DNA of 64,000 bases from Pempheris klunzingeri (GCF_042242105.1 NC_092030.1:173501-237500), one strand, 5' to 3'; positions 23,231 through 48,169 are shown, counted from the first letter of the stretch. The notes: generated by a model not told the origin, from the letters alone. A program made the numbers and translations.

Positions 23231-24205
23231 CTAAAACCCAGTGGCTGTACTTCAGCCAGTGTTTCCAGCCGATCACAGAGCCTCTGGACTCCACAGTGTG
23301 TCTGTAGTGTTTCCCAGCATCGGAGTCCAGTTCATTCACAATGAAACAACAAATAAATAGAAGATCAGCTTTGTCTGCCCCCCCCTCAGGTCCTGGTAGG
23401 AGGAGGACCTGCAGCCACTGTCCCCTGGTGTCTGTATCTGGATCAGAGGGATCTGCGTGTGACTATTTCATTGTAATTTTCTTTGGCTCCATGTAGAGTC
23501 GTGACTAATTGTTTGCTGGCCTCGTCCTATTGAGGGTTTAAAGGCACGGAGCAGCTGGTAACCCCTGTGTGATCCTCTCTTCTCCTAAAACTTTGTGACC
23601 TGAGAAACTGAGAACGCTGCGGCCGCTGGCTGCACTTCAGCAGCAGCCGTCAGTCCAACGGGCGGCTGTGGAGATGCTAGAGAGAATTTCTTGGTTTTGA
23701 AGTAAATGAAGCCTTTGGCCTGAGCTAAGCATTGTGGGTCTGTGGTGACAGCAGGGCAGGGAGCGTGGGGGGGGCAGCCTGCCAGCAGAGCAGGGTGCTG
23801 GTATCAGGTATCCCCTCATCCTGAAACACTGAAACACTAATTATGACCTGATAGAAAGTGCTGCAGGGACACCGCAGGGCGGGTTCAGCTCTCTGGGATC
23901 CTCCTGGAGAAAGTGGAGCCTCAGAGGAGGAGGAGGAAGAGGAGGAGGAGAAGGAGGAGGAAGAGGAGGGGGGTCTGGCTGGAGTTCAGCCAACAGTCAG
24001 AGGAGATGTTTTTTTATCAGAGCAGAGAAAAGAGACGGAGGGAAATACTCTCCCAGAACCTCTGAATCTGATCCAGAGTCTGTCTGAGTGTTTATGTAAC
24101 TGTTTTATAGCCGGGATCCAAACGCCATGAGGAGGAGAGGAGGAGGAGAGGAGGTGTGAGACCCGGCCTGAGCAGGTATGACGGCCTGGCCCGCTCACAT
24201 CCAGC

Positions 24206-24218
24206 GGTTATATGAGCC
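24206..24218 (+). promoter_or_regulatory. Possible lox TATA-like element
   Basis: GGTTATATGAG lies about 175 bp upstream of the lox start codon, in a GC-richer stretch. It is weak evidence, offered as the best core-promoter candidate. Confidence 0.3.
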
Positions 24219-24387
24219 GCGCGGCCAGCTTGTGTAACACATTCAGAAATACAAATGCTGAACTCCTCCTCCTCCTCATCCTCATCTCAGAGGCGCATCA
24301 GCAGCAGAGCGATGTGAGTTCACACGGAACCCTCCAGACCAGCCTGCTGACATGCCGTCACACTAACCTCCTCCAGCGGACTCCACG

Positions 24388-27300
24388 ATGGCTTTACGCA
24401 CCTTGGGCACGCCGCTTTACGCATACGCGTGCGTCTGTCTCTGCATTTTCTTCCTGCAAGCTGTCCGCTCTCAGAGGGACCCGGGGACGCCGGGGGGAGA
24501 CAGTCAGCACGCGGCTCTCCGGCAGACGCTGCAGTGGTCCCATAACGGGAAGATTTTCAGCCTGCTGAGCCGCGGCTCCGAGTACCAGCCGCCCCGTCGG
24601 AGGGGCGCTGCGCGGGAACAAGTGCAGGCGCAGCCGGTCACCATCATCCGCGATGCGGACGCGACACATCCGGACGCCTCGAGCCCGCCGGGGGCCCAGC
24701 GGCAGCAACGGCAGCCCCCTCGGTCCGCGTCCCACTCGCACGGCCCCCGCGGCCTCCCGTCCCCCCTCCAAAGGCTCGTGAGAGGGCGTGAGCACCGCCA
24801 GGACCGGCCCGGGGAGCGCACGGGGACGCACGGGAGCAGCGGAGCCAATGAGACTCGGGAGGAAGCCCCCGCCAGGAGGGAGGACATGATGGTCGGCGAC
24901 GATCCGTACGACCCCTACAAGTCCACCGACACTGACAATCCCTATTACAACTACTACGACGTCTACGAGAGACCCAGACCCAGACCCAGACCTGGGTACG
25001 GCACCCAGTACCACCAGTACGGTAAGACACAGGAACCAGTGAGAGACACAGGAACCAGTAAGAGACACAGGAACCAGTGAGAGACACAGGAACCAGTAAG
25101 AGACACAGGAACCAGTGAGAGACACAGGAACCAATGAGAGACAGGAACCAGTGAGAGACACAGGAACCAATGAGAGACAGGAACCAGTGAGAGACACGGG
25201 AACCAGTGAGAGACACAGGAACCAGTGAGACAAACAGGAACCAGTGAGAGACACAGGAACCAATGAGAGACACAAGAACCAGTGAGACACAGGAACCAGT
25301 GAGAGACAGGAACCAGTGAGAGACACGGGAACCAGTAAGAGACACGGGAACCAGATAGAGACACAGGAACCAGTGAGAGACACAGGAACCAGTGAGAGAC
25401 ACAGGAACCAGTGAGAGACACGGGAACCAGTAAGAGACACGGGAACCAGTGAGAGACACGGGAACCAGTAAGAGACACGGGAACCAGTGAGAGACACAGG
25501 AACCAGTAAGAGACACAGGAACCAGTGAGAGACACAAGAACCAGTGAGAGACACAGGAACCAGTGAGACAAACAGGAACCAGTGAGAGACACAGGAACCA
25601 GTGAGAGACACGGGAACCAGTAAGAGACATGGGAACCAGATAGAGACACGTGAACCAGTGAGAGACACAGGAACCAGTGAGAGACAGGAACCAGTAAGAG
25701 ACACAAGAACCAGTGAGAGACAGGAACCAGTGAGAGACACGGGAACCAGTAAGAGACACGGGAACCAGTGAGAGACACAGGAACCAGTAAGAGACACAGG
25801 GACCAGTGAGAGACACAGGAACCAGTGAGACAAACAGGAACCAGTGAGAGACACAGGAACCAGTGAGAGACACGGGAACCAGTAAGAGACACGGGAACCA
25901 GATAGAGACACATGAACCAGTGAGAGACACAGGAACCAGTGAGAGACAGGAACCAGTAAGAGACACGGGAACCAGTGAGAGACAGGAACCAGTAAGAGAC
26001 ACAGGAACCAGTGAGAGACACAGGAACTAGTGAGACAAACAGGAACCAGTGAGAGACACGGGAACCAGATAGAGACACGGGAACCAGTGAGAGACACAGG
26101 AACCAGTGAGAGACACAGGAACCAGTGAGAGACACAGGAACCAGTGAGAGACAGGAACCAGTGAGAGACACAGGAACCAGTGAGAGACAGGAACCAGTGA
26201 GAGACACAGGAACCAGTGAGAGACACAAGAACCAGTGAGAGACACAGGAATCAATGAGAGACAGGAACCAGTAAGAGACACAGGAACCAGTGAGAGACAC
26301 ATAACCAGTGAGAGACACAGGAACCAGTGAGAGACACAGGAACAAGTGAGAGACACAGGAACCAATGAGAGACACAAGAACCAGTGAGAGACACAGGAAC
26401 AAGTGAGAGACACAGGAACCAATGAGAGACACAAGAACCAGTGAGAGACACAGGAACCAGTGAGAGACACAGGAACAAGTGAGAGACACAGGAACCAGTA
26501 AGAGACAGGAACAAGTGAGAGACACAGGAACCAGTAAGAGACACATGAACCAGTGAGAGACACAAGAACCAGTGAGAGACAGGAACCAGTGAGAGACACA
26601 AGAACCAGTGAGAGACACAGGAACCAGTGAAAGACACAGGAACTAGTGAGACAAACAGGAACCAGTGAGAGACACAAGAACCAGTGAGAGACACAGGAAC
26701 CAGTGAAAGACACAGGAACTAGTGAGACAAACAGGAACCAGTGAGAGACACAAGAACCAGTGAGACACAGGAGCCAGTGAGACACAGGAACCAGTGAGAG
26801 ACACAGGAACCAGTGAGAGACACGGGAACCAGTAAGAGACACGGGAACCAGATAGAGACACGTGAACCAGTGAGAGACAGGAACCAGTAAGAGACACAAG
26901 AACCAGTGAGAGACAGGAACCAGTGAGAGACACAGGAATCAATGAGAGACACAAGAACCAGTGAGAGACACAGGAACCAGTGAGAGACACAGGAACAAGT
27001 GAGAGACACAGGAACCAGTAAGAGACAGGAACAAGTGAGAGACACAGGAACCAGTAAGAGACAGGAACCAGTGAGAGACACAGGAACCAGTGAGAGACAC
27101 AAGAACCAGTGAGAGACAGGAACCAGTGAGAGACACAGGAACCAGTGAGAGACACAAGAACCAGTGAGAGACAGGAACCAGTCCGGCCTCCTCTGTCTCA
27201 GGACAGCTGTGTCACTGGTCTGAAGCCGTCTTGCTGTCGCAGGTCTTCCTGATCTGGTTCCTGACCCGTACTACATCCAGGCCTCGGCCTACGCCCAGAG

Positions 27301-27444
27301 GGTCCCCATGTACAACCTGAGGTGTGCTGCAGAGGAGAACTGCCTGTCCAGGTACGCCCTGCCCACAGGGGGGAGCACACAGGTACCAGGTACAGCCAGT
27401 GACTGTGTGAGTGTGTGGTATGTGTGTGTGTGTGTGTGTGACTG

Positions 27445-27480
<36 letters not shown>

Positions 27481-28527
27481 ACTGTGTGACTGTGTGTGTG
27501 TGTGTGTGTGTGTGACTGTGTGACTGTGTGTGTGAGTGTGTGTGTGACTGTGTGAGTGTGTGTGTGTGTGTGTGTGAGTGTGTGTGTGTGTGTGACTGTG
27601 TGAGTGTGTGGTGTGTGTGTGTGTGACTGTGTGGTGTGTGTGTGTGTGTGTGTGTGTGTGACTGTGTGAGTGTGTGTGTGACTGTGTGTGTGACTGTGTG
27701 AGTGTGTGGTGTGTGTGTGTGTGTGTGTGTGTGACTGTGTGACTGTGTGAGTGTGTGGTGTGTGTGTGTGTGTGACTGTGTGAGTGTGTGTGTGACTGTG
27801 TGAGTGTGTGGTGTGTGTGTGACTGTGTGAGTGTGTGTGTGAGTGTGACTGTGTGAGTGTGTGTGTGACTGTGTGTGACTGTGTGACTGTGTGGTGTGTG
27901 TGTGTGACTGTGTGTGTGTGTGTGACTGTGTGTGTGTGATTGTGTGTGTGATTGTGAGTGTGTGTGTGACTGTGTGAGTGTGAGTGTGTGTGTGTGTGAT
28001 TGTGTGAGTGTGTGTGTGACTGTGTGAGTGTCTGTGTGACTGTGTGTGTGTGTGTGATTGTGAGTGTGTGTGTGACTGTGTGAGTGTGAGTGTGTGTGTG
28101 ACTGTGTGAGTGTGAGTGTGTGTGTGTGTGACTGTGTGAGTGTCTGTGTGACTGTGTGTGTGTGTGTGATTGTGAGTGTGTGTGTGACTGTGTGAGTGTG
28201 AGTGTGTGTGTGACTGTGTGAGTGTGAGTGTGTGTGTGAGTGTGTGACTGTGTGACTGTGTGTGTGAGTGTGTGGTGTGTGTGTGACTGTGTGTGTGTGA
28301 CTGTGTGTGTGTGATTGTGTGTGTGTGTGTGACTGTGTGACTGTGTGTGTGTGTGTGTGTGACTGTGTGAGTGTGTGTGTGAGTGTGTGGTGTGTGTGTG
28401 TGTGTGTGTGACTGTGTGTGACTGTGTGAGTGTGTGTGTGTGAGTGTGTGGTGTGTGTGTGTGATTGTGTGTGTGTGTGTGAGTGTGTTTGTGTGTGTGT
28501 GTGATTGTGTGTGTGACTGTGTGTGAG

Positions 28528-28560
<33 letters not shown>

Positions 28561-31132
28561 CTGTGTGTGAGACTGTGTGTGTGTGTGTGTGTGTGTGTGT
28601 GACTGTGTGTGTGTGTGTGTGACTGTGTGTGTGTCTCCACTTTAATCACAGTGTGTGTGGGCAGAGAGCGTCAGATGGTAAACACATTATGGAGAACCAG
28701 CCCAAACAACCACGTGCCTCCAGCTATTTTCCAGCCACCGTTTACACACAGACGGCCTGGCTCAGAGGGGGGAGGGGCTTAGTGACATCACCCTGACCTT
28801 GTGTGTGTGTGCGTGTGTGTGCTGTTGCTCCTGCAGCTCGGCCTACAGAGGCAGCGTCAGGGACTACGACACCCGCATGCTGCTGAGGTTTCCTCAGAGG
28901 GTCAAGAACCAGGGCACGGCCGACTTCCTCCCCAGCAGGCCCCGCTACTCCTGGGAGTGGCACAGCTGTCATCAGTGAGTATCAGGTCCCATCGGGGCCG
29001 CCCAGCCCGCCGCCACTCACACCTCCTCAAGACCTCCTGAGACCCCTAGAGACCCTCTGAGACCCACTGAGACCCCTAGAGACCCTCTGACACCCTCTGG
29101 GACCCTCTGAGACCCTCTGAGAACTCTCTCAGGGTCTCCGGACTGGTCTGAGCTGGACCCCCGCTCTCTGACTTTGGGCTCCGACGAGCTTCATTTGTAG
29201 CTTCAGGCTCTTAAGGAAGTCCGTTCTCTGTTTTTACGTCTCAGACAGTGAAACCAGCTCCGAACGCTCAGAAGCTCGGGGGACCCGATCCGTCCTTTGA
29301 CTTCAGGTTATGTACGGCTGCAGAGCCACACGTCCTCCTATATAAACATAAAGATGAGGATAAGGAGCCTAAAAGGGAGCGTTGGGCCCCTCTGCTGGGC
29401 TTCTGGAGAGCTGCCCAGTTCTCCCTGATTCCAGAGAAACGACCTCAGTCCATAGTTATGTAGTGAAACCAGCGGGCCGATCCCCAGATGGAGCACATGT
29501 GGCAGCGCTCCAGCAGACTGGAGCTGGAGACTCTATAGATTTATCATCCATGAACTCCAGACTGTTTCTGTCTCATTAAACAAACCCCGGCTGTAAGATA
29601 ACAGACGGCTCTGCATGTGCAGCACCACCAAACACACACGTAGAGGTCTGCACACACTGACTGAACACAGCAGAGTGTGTGTGCTGCTTGGCTTAACTCT
29701 GCTGCTGCTGCTCCACAGGCACTACCACAGCATGGATGAGTTCAGCCACTACGAGCTGTTGGACGCATCCACCCACCACGCCGTGGCCGAGGGCCACAAG
29801 GCCAGCTTCTGCCTGGAGGACACGTCCTGTGACTATGGCTACTACCGGAGATTCGCCTGCACCGCCCACACCCAGGTCCCTCAGACAGACCAAAGCTGCT
29901 CAGGATGCCGTGCTGCTGGCGCTGAACCTAAAGCGGTTTTATCGATACTTTAGATTAGTGGCCCTTCACGGGACAGACCCACTCAGCGAGCCCAGTCAGA
30001 TCCGTCCCTCAGACTCACACACAGGACGCTTCGCTTTAGTTCTGCTCACAGTGCGTTTCTGCTGCCCCCCAGTGGACAAAGCATGTAGGCGGTCAGGTCC
30101 TGTTAGCTGGAGCAGCGACGTCAGACTGACAGCCGCTGTACACACACACACACACACAAACAGCAGACGAACCAGCCAATCACTGCAGACCTTTAACCCT
30201 TTAACGTCCACGTGTTTACAGCTGTAGGCGTCGCTCTGCCTCAGCGCCCAGAAAACACATGACACACTCAAACTCTGGCTGTTTCAAAATAAAAGCCCCT
30301 GCAGCTGTAACGAGGCTGCACTTATTTAGGTCCACGGTATGTTCAGGTGTAAACAGACGATAATTTAACTTCACTGACATGTTTTTCTCAGAGCGACCTG
30401 CTGGTTGGACTGTGGTTGACACATTTTTAAAGAAGAAAAACAAGTGCTCTGTTACCAGGCAGAACAGCTGTAGTAGTGGTGGTGATTTAGTGACTTCCTG
30501 TTTGTCCTGTAAGGTGATCCTACCTGTCATCACTTCCTTAGTTTGGCTGATTTTTGGGTCATTCTCCACAGCCGCAGCTTTCCTCTGACAGACATTAGAT
30601 CAGTTATCACACTCTGCAGCTGACCGTGTAGCCTGTTTTGGATGTTGTGCTGGCTAACGTGCTGCTGTGTGTGGGTCTGTCCACCGTGCAGGGCCTGAGT
30701 CCAGGATGTTACGACACCTACAACGCAGACATCGACTGCCAGTGGATCGACATCACAGATGTGAAACCTGGAAACTACATCCTCAAGGTTTGTTTTCAGC
30801 CCACGTGACGTTTTTCCAGAAACACGTGTGGAGCCACGTTGCGTTCAGGAGCACCCGGTGAGCGCCCGTGCTCTGGCCGTGTACTGACCTGGTATTTCAG
30901 AGTAAATGTGCGGGGTTTGTGTCCACAGATCAGTGTGAACCCGTACTACCAGGTCCCAGAGAGCGACTACAGCAACAACATTGTGCGCTGTGATGTTCGC
31001 TACACCGGAAACTACGCCTACGTGTCCGGCTGCCACATGTCCACGTAAGCTTCACGCCGCCGTCACTGGTGCTTCCTCCTGCCCTCCATCACCGTCCTCA
31101 TCCTCTTCCTCCTCTCTGTCTGCAGGTATTAG
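24388..31132 (+). CDS. lox: Lysyl oxidase (protein-lysine 6-oxidase) preproprotein
   Basis: Exons 24388-25021, 27243-27351, 28837-28974, 29719-29875, 30692-30787, 30929-31044 and 31126-31132 encode 418 aa (human LOX has 417). Seven exons, with the catalytic domain split as in human LOX (138-bp third exon). A signal peptide (about 1-29) and an Arg/Gln/Pro-rich propeptide precede the BMP1 site MMVGDDPY (cleavage G170-D171) and the Tyr-rich [14 protein letters not shown] segment typical of LOX itself rather than LOXL2-4. Copper ligands are H293, H295 and H297 (WHSCHQHYH). The lysyl-tyrosylquinone cofactor pair is K321 (EGHKASF) and Y356 (CYDTYNAD). It oxidises peptidyl lysine in collagen and elastin outside the cell. 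The stop sits in a 7-nt coding tail exon (TY-stop), as in other LOX genes. Adjacent snx24 is also close to LOX in human. Introns 1 and 2 are almost wholly tandem repeat. Confidence 0.96.
25022..27182. repeat. 19-bp minisatellite filling lox intron 1
   Basis: About 110-115 copies of GAGAGACACAGGAACCAGT with variants GTAAGAG, CGGGAACC, AAGAACC and a 17-bp form lacking AC. The first unit begins on the intron's own donor (GTAAGACACAGGAACCAGTG at 25022). Only about 60 bp of other sequence separates the array from exon 2. Long Ser-Leu-Val-rich frames on the minus strand (up to 610 codons) are artefacts. Confidence 0.95.
27412..28636. repeat. TG mosaic microsatellite in lox intron 2
   Basis: TG runs are interrupted about every 6-20 bp by GACTG, GAGTG, GATTG or GGTG, giving 1.2 kb of imperfect repeat that starts about 60 bp after the exon 2 donor. 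The long Thr-His frame on the minus strand is an artefact. Confidence 0.95.
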
Positions 31133-31504
31133 CAGCCCACGCTCAGCGAGGACGACTGCAGGACAAACTCATGAAACATCAACACGTTTCAGACGTTTGG
31201 TCACCACAAGGCTCCCAGTCGGGACCGTGTGAGGGGAACTAGTTTCTCTGTCCTCTCTGATGATTATACTCTTTTCTTTGCCTCAGAATATTCTCTGTTT
31301 CTCTCTCTGTCTATTACCTCGTACTGTACGCTTGCGTTTCATATTTCCTGTGAGATGAAGCAGAGCAGCAGAGTCCTGATGCAGAGCAGCTTGTCCTCTC
31401 TGCTCGGTCACTGTTGGCTTCATCACGTGTTTCAATGACGCTGTTGTTTAAAGGAAAATGTATTTGTTGTATTTATGAGCAACGGAAGAAACTCTCTGTA
31501 CTAA

Positions 31505-31510
31505 AATAAA
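31505..31510 (+). terminator. lox poly(A) signal AATAAA
   Basis: Canonical hexamer about 370 bp after the lox stop codon, followed by GT-rich sequence (GGTTGTGATACTGG). Confidence 0.6.
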
Positions 31511-31539
31511 GGTTGTGATACTGGATCACCTCGTTAGAC

Positions 31540-32240
31540 TGAGCAGCACACACACACACACACACACACACCATGTCTAACCCTGACCAATCACAGGAGG
31601 GAAAAAACTCAAGGTGATGGTTTTTAAAATGCTGAACTGGAGGCTTCATCAGTCAATGTTGCCGTGGTTACGCCCACTGCCTCCATGCGGTTTGGTGTTT
31701 CTGGTGTGAACACGTCTTGTTGTTCGTCCTCTTAGCTCAGTGTTTGGTCTCCACCTCCTCCTGGCGGACCTCCATGCTAACAGGCTAGTTGCTAACTGGC
31801 CCTAAAGAGTCTCTGCTGTGGTCTCTTCCCTGAGAATGACATCATGACCAGAGGGTCACATGACAACACTGATAACTGTTATTAGCTGACGGGGGGGGGC
31901 ACAATACTTTATTGATCCCTCAGGGGGCCAGTTAGAGGCTGCAGCTTCTGAACATGAATAAATAATCAATTCAACAAACATGTCTGTCTGTTAGGACGAC
32001 TAACTAACATTCATCAATAACTGATTCATCAATAACACTCTCCTCCTCTTCCTCATCTCCTCTCCTCCTCTGCTCCTCTCCTCTCCTCCTCTGCTCCTCT
32101 CCTCTCCTCTCCTCCTCCTCTCCTCCTCTTCCTCCTCCGGTCCAGCAGGGGGCTCCACTGAGTTTTTCTCCTGTTGTTTATTTCACTGATTTTATCAGAT
32201 TGTCGGACGCTCAGCAGCAAACCAGCAGAGAGAGAGAGTG

Positions 32241-32271
<31 letters not shown>

Positions 32272-32368
32272 TAGATAGACAGATAGACAGATAGATACAG
32301 ACAGACAGAGTGTGTGTGAGCCTCGGGATCAAACATCGGCCTCCAAACGGTCCGTTTATCCGGTCAGG
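31540..32368. other. lox-snx24 intergenic region
   Basis: Holds a CA run (31547-31571), a CTTTATTGATCCCTCAGG motif near 31909 that recurs near 44312 and looks like a common fish dispersed repeat, a strong pyrimidine tract (about 32040-32140), and a GACA/GATA run (32238-32300) just upstream of snx24. The snx24 promoter must lie here, but I see no clear core element. Confidence 0.6.
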
Positions 32369-35384
<3,016 letters not shown>

Positions 35385-36426
35385 AGCAGCAGACTCTGAC
35401 GACCAACAGGCGTCACGTTTTCACACCATTGTAGGTGTGCACCGCGAAGAAGACGACCCGAAGATCCACTGAGCCTCACTAACATTTTCCATTCCAACCC
35501 GGACATGTTTATCTGTTAAAAACTGACGTGTTAACCTCCCAGTAAATCACACAATCGTTTCTGTTAAACCTCCAGTGACCCGGTGACCTCCGCACCGCCA
35601 CCACCAGCTGCTCTTTAAATCAACACCAACGGGGAATCTGTGGATCTGAGTCCTAGCAGAATAACGGCTGCAGTGAGCTCTAACTGACTGCAGCAGCTAA
35701 TGAGGACGTCAGAGTCAAACCAGATGATCCACTGAGGCTGCAGAGCTTCACTCCTCCTTTACTGGTGACAGTAACAGTAACACAGAAGATCCAGACAGAC
35801 GAGTGACAGGCAGACTGACCTGTTTTCAGTACTGAGGTCTCTGGGGGGGTGACGTGGACCTCGTACTGAGCACCAGGTGTTTGAGGGACAGGAGTTTAGA
35901 TGAGCTATAAAAAACAGATGGAGGTGAAGATGTTTTGTAGAAATTAGACGCAGACGAAGACACTGACTCCACCTACTCGGCACTGACGGACTCATGACAG
36001 ACTGTCAGTGCTCAGCCAGCTGGGGGTGCAGTCAGGTTTCGAGAGAGGCCTCTGGCAACACGTACTACAGGTCAGTAACCAGCACTAACACGTGTGCCAG
36101 AGGCTCGTCTGTCACACGCAGGTTAAAGGGATGAAGAGTGTGTTTAGACTGACCAGCCAGTAAAACGCTTCGTGTTGCATTCACTGACTCCTCTGTGTGA
36201 CTGGATCTCCACTACAGCACAGCGACAACACATTTATCCTGACTAGACTGACCTCAGCTGGTTCTGTTGAACAGCGGATGGTTTCCTGGAGGTCGACCCT
36301 GGACATCTCTCCGTCTTTATATTGTGTAACTGTGAGTGAAACGTGTCATTTCTGTGCCATAACACTGACCTTCAGTAAACACTGGACTGTAGCACTTTAA
36401 CATGGGCCACGTGAGATACTCACACC

Positions 36427-36432
36427 AATAAA
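36427..36432 (+). terminator. Candidate snx24 poly(A) signal AATAAA
   Basis: First clear AATAAA found downstream of the snx24 stop (35384), giving a 3' UTR of about 1 kb. Tentative. Confidence 0.4.
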
Positions 36433-36521
36433 ACTCATTATTTCCACAAACCTTGATGGTCAGACTCACATTCAGTTGGTTTTTAATTAGAATAACATCA
36501 GACCGGTGGACACAGAAGCTC

Positions 36522-36527
36522 TTTATT
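36522..36527 (-). terminator. Candidate ggcx poly(A) signal (AATAAA on minus strand)
   Basis: TTTATT on the plus strand, about 375 bp beyond the ggcx stop. With the plus-strand signal at 36427 it places the two convergent 3' ends within about 100 bp. Confidence 0.45.
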
Positions 36528-36899
36528 AGAAAAAGCATTAAAAAAGGCTGCGACTGACGAACCAACAGCTGTTCGGTCTGTCCACACTAGTGAGCAGAGC
36601 CTCCTCCTGTCGTCCTGCTGCAGGTGAGCGGGTGTATCCATCTCATTCAGTCAGACGTATTGAAATGTTCACATGATGCACACGTCACCTGTGATTTTGG
36701 TCACGTGGCCCGGCTGTAGCCAGCAGCCAGCCGTCAGTGATCTGATTGGCTGCAGCTGTAACAGATCTGTAAATAAACACTTGAACAAAATGCTGAGAAG
36801 ATTAAAAACCCTTTAACGTCTGGGAGGTGGCGCCCTGGTAACAGTCCAACGGTAACAACAACACACGTGTGTGTGTGTGTGTGATCCAGCCCTGCAGCG

Positions 36900-45858
<8,959 letters not shown>

Positions 45859-45899
45859 GCTGGACTCAGACGGGTTTCGGTCGGTAGGAGACACTTCGG

Positions 45900-46015
45900 T
45901 TCTCTTCCGGGTCTCCGGGGGTCCAAGTGGATCCAGGTGAGGGTCCAGGTGAGGGTCCAGAGCTGCTGCTGCTGCTCACGTACACAGTTACGTGTCACAC
46001 TCACTCACTCACTCA

Positions 46016-46057
<42 letters not shown>

Positions 46058-48160
46058 TTGGAATGTTGTGAAAGAGCTGCTCGTCGGTCATTGGCTGATT
46101 CCTCCGGTGATCCCGCCCACTAAGGGAACACGATAACGTCACATCCTGTGGCCTGCAGACTGGGCGGTGAGTCTCCATCATGGACGGATAAACAGAAAAT
46201 ATATAGAAATAAATAAAATACTAAAAATAATTAAAGAAAATAGACAACATGTATCATAAATAAAAGATAAAGATGAAAAATAAATAGGTGAAATATGAAT
46301 GAAACAAAAAACAGACAAATTCTAAAAGACAAATCTAGTCTAATCAAAAGTGGAAAAGTTTGGAATAATCTTTAAAAATTCACATTTATTTTCATTATAT
46401 ATTTATAATTTATTCAGGAATCAGGTCACATTAATACATTTATTCTTCCTTTGTGTTTGTACCTCTGGATATCTGCTGTTTTATGATGGGTTAAGACTTT
46501 ATCTTTTCTGTCTTTTTTACCTTCTGAATTCAGCCAACAGAAGGCAGAAGTCAAGTGTTTTTTATATTTTATAAGTGAAGGCTGCTCCACCCAAAGAAAA
46601 CAAACCTTTAACAGCCTAAATAGACTTTTCTTGGAGCTGCTTTGGGTCATTAAATCCTATTTTTCCACTCCACAGTTCCTGTTAATTAAAGTGTGCATTA
46701 GACAAAGGAGCAGTGCTGATGTGGCAGCGCCCTTTGGACTCAGAGAGTGGACGGTCAGCAGGGTTCAGCCGGGGCCTCACATGACAGACCGGTCATCAGG
46801 TTTTTATTTAACGGGAGAGTACAAAAAGAGTAATGATAACAGCTTTAAAAACAATGCTAACAAAGTGCTTCATGTACAATAAAATCCCAACAGCAACAAA
46901 AATGACATTACAGGTAAAACGTAATATGAAAACAGCATTAATGTCAGAGTAAGATAAAACAAACTCTAAGGCATGAAGGAATTATTAGACCAGACAGAAT
47001 CAGACGTATATTATTATTATTATTATTGACAGTAATAATAAAACTATACCGGTGTAATACCTGTGTCTGGCGCTGGGGGGCGCCGGTGAGCTCAGTGGCC
47101 GCCTGTGACGTGGAGCGCTGCCGTTAAAGAGGAAGAGAAGAAGAACAACAAAAGGTTTTCAGGGCAGAACACATCATCCTCCTCATCATCATCATCATTT
47201 CTCTGGCTCTGGCTCTCATTCACCCTGATGTAGAAACATGTAACGGGGCCAGAGGGAGTCTGCAGGCCGGTGTGGAGCAGCGGCGCTCAGAAGAAACGCT
47301 GATACGGCGCTCAGGCGGGGTTTTGTGTCTGAAATCCGGCAGCTAAGCTAAACTAAGCTAAGCTAGCTCTGAGGCTAGCTCCCCCAGAGACCGCCTGCAG
47401 GTTTTTACCGTCCACACTCCCGACAGGTAAGTGTGGCAGCGTGGCGGTGTGTATGTAGGGGACAGGGCGGACATGAGGTGTGTGTGAAGTGGAGGAGGAG
47501 GAGGAGTAGGAGGAGGAGGAGGAGGAGGAGGAGGTGGTGGTGGTGGTGGTGGTGGTGGTGGAGGAGGAGGAGGAGGAGGAGGAGGAGGAGGAGGAGGAGG
47601 TCCAGCCTTAGTCAGCCTCACCTTATTAATGCTGTTACATGTATATCTCCAGTAACATCTACAGAGTGAAACCTCAGTGTTTTGTCACAGGTGCCTCCAC
47701 ACTGGATGTGATGTGCTAATATTTTACACCTCATTGGACATTATTGAAATGTGGAATATGATGCTCCACCATTTAACGGGATGAGGCCGTAAAGCATCAG
47801 CAGCAGTGGGCTGTAATGCAGCTCACATGTGATGATGAGTCGGTCTGTAATTTAATCTGTGATCAGTCGTGTTTCCTGGATCCAGCTCCTGTGTGAGTCT
47901 GCAGCGTTTCTCTGAGGAATATTTCTGTAAATTTAATATTTTGCGGTTTTTGGGCTGTTTGGAGACGTCACCTTCACTCTGTCACTCTGTGGTTCTTTTC
48001 TGACATCTCATGGACTAATCACATGAACTGTCAGTTGAGCCCCTACAGAGGAGGACGCTGCAGAGGCCAAAGTCCCCAACAGTGTCTGCTCCCATGACTC
48101 TGGTGTATTGATCTGTTGCCGTGCTAACGTGTAGCCCAGCTGACCTGATGCTGTTTTGTC
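45900..48160. other. ggcx-gmcl1 head-to-head intergenic region
   Basis: About 2.3 kb between two divergent start codons. It holds a CA run (46018-46049), an AT-rich stretch (46190-46470) and a GGA/GGT repeat (about 47493-47599). A possible non-coding gmcl1 exon could end at the donor GACAG/GTAAGT near 47427, because a good acceptor (TTTTGTCAG, 48154-48162) lies 7 bp before the gmcl1 ATG. I could not confirm it. No other gene is seen. Confidence 0.5.
47493..47599. repeat. (GGA)n/(GGT)n trinucleotide repeat
   Basis: GGA runs flank a central block of about nine GGT. It is purine-rich and lies upstream of gmcl1. The poly-Pro frame on the minus strand is an artefact. Confidence 0.92.
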
Positions 48161-48169
48161 AGCGTGACG

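Larger units (their letters stand above)
16600..24200. other. Intergenic region, no gene recognised
   Basis: Between the peroxidase 3' end and lox I see no family-like exon. It holds two MITE-like elements (17130-17468 and about 17700-17882), microsatellites (18240-18316), a 35-bp array (19449-20080), a 22/44-bp array (20192-21145), the CCAAT array A (21590-23003) and a third dispersed repeat (about 23085-23230). A purine-rich (GAGGAG)n stretch lies at about 23925-23970. Confidence 0.7.

Noticed and set aside
24394-27157. Minus-strand open frames of up to 610 codons rich in [12 protein letters not shown]
   Set aside because: They are the reverse reading of the 19-bp array in lox intron 1. 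The unit has no stop in several frames, and the right end overlaps lox exon 1 antisense. No start context, domain or splice support.
27198-28649. 483-codon Thr-His frame on the minus strand
   Set aside because: TG mosaic microsatellite in lox intron 2, with its end overlapping lox exon 2 antisense.
47358-47669. Poly-Pro and poly-Arg/Trp frames
   Set aside because: GGA/GGT trinucleotide repeat upstream of gmcl1.
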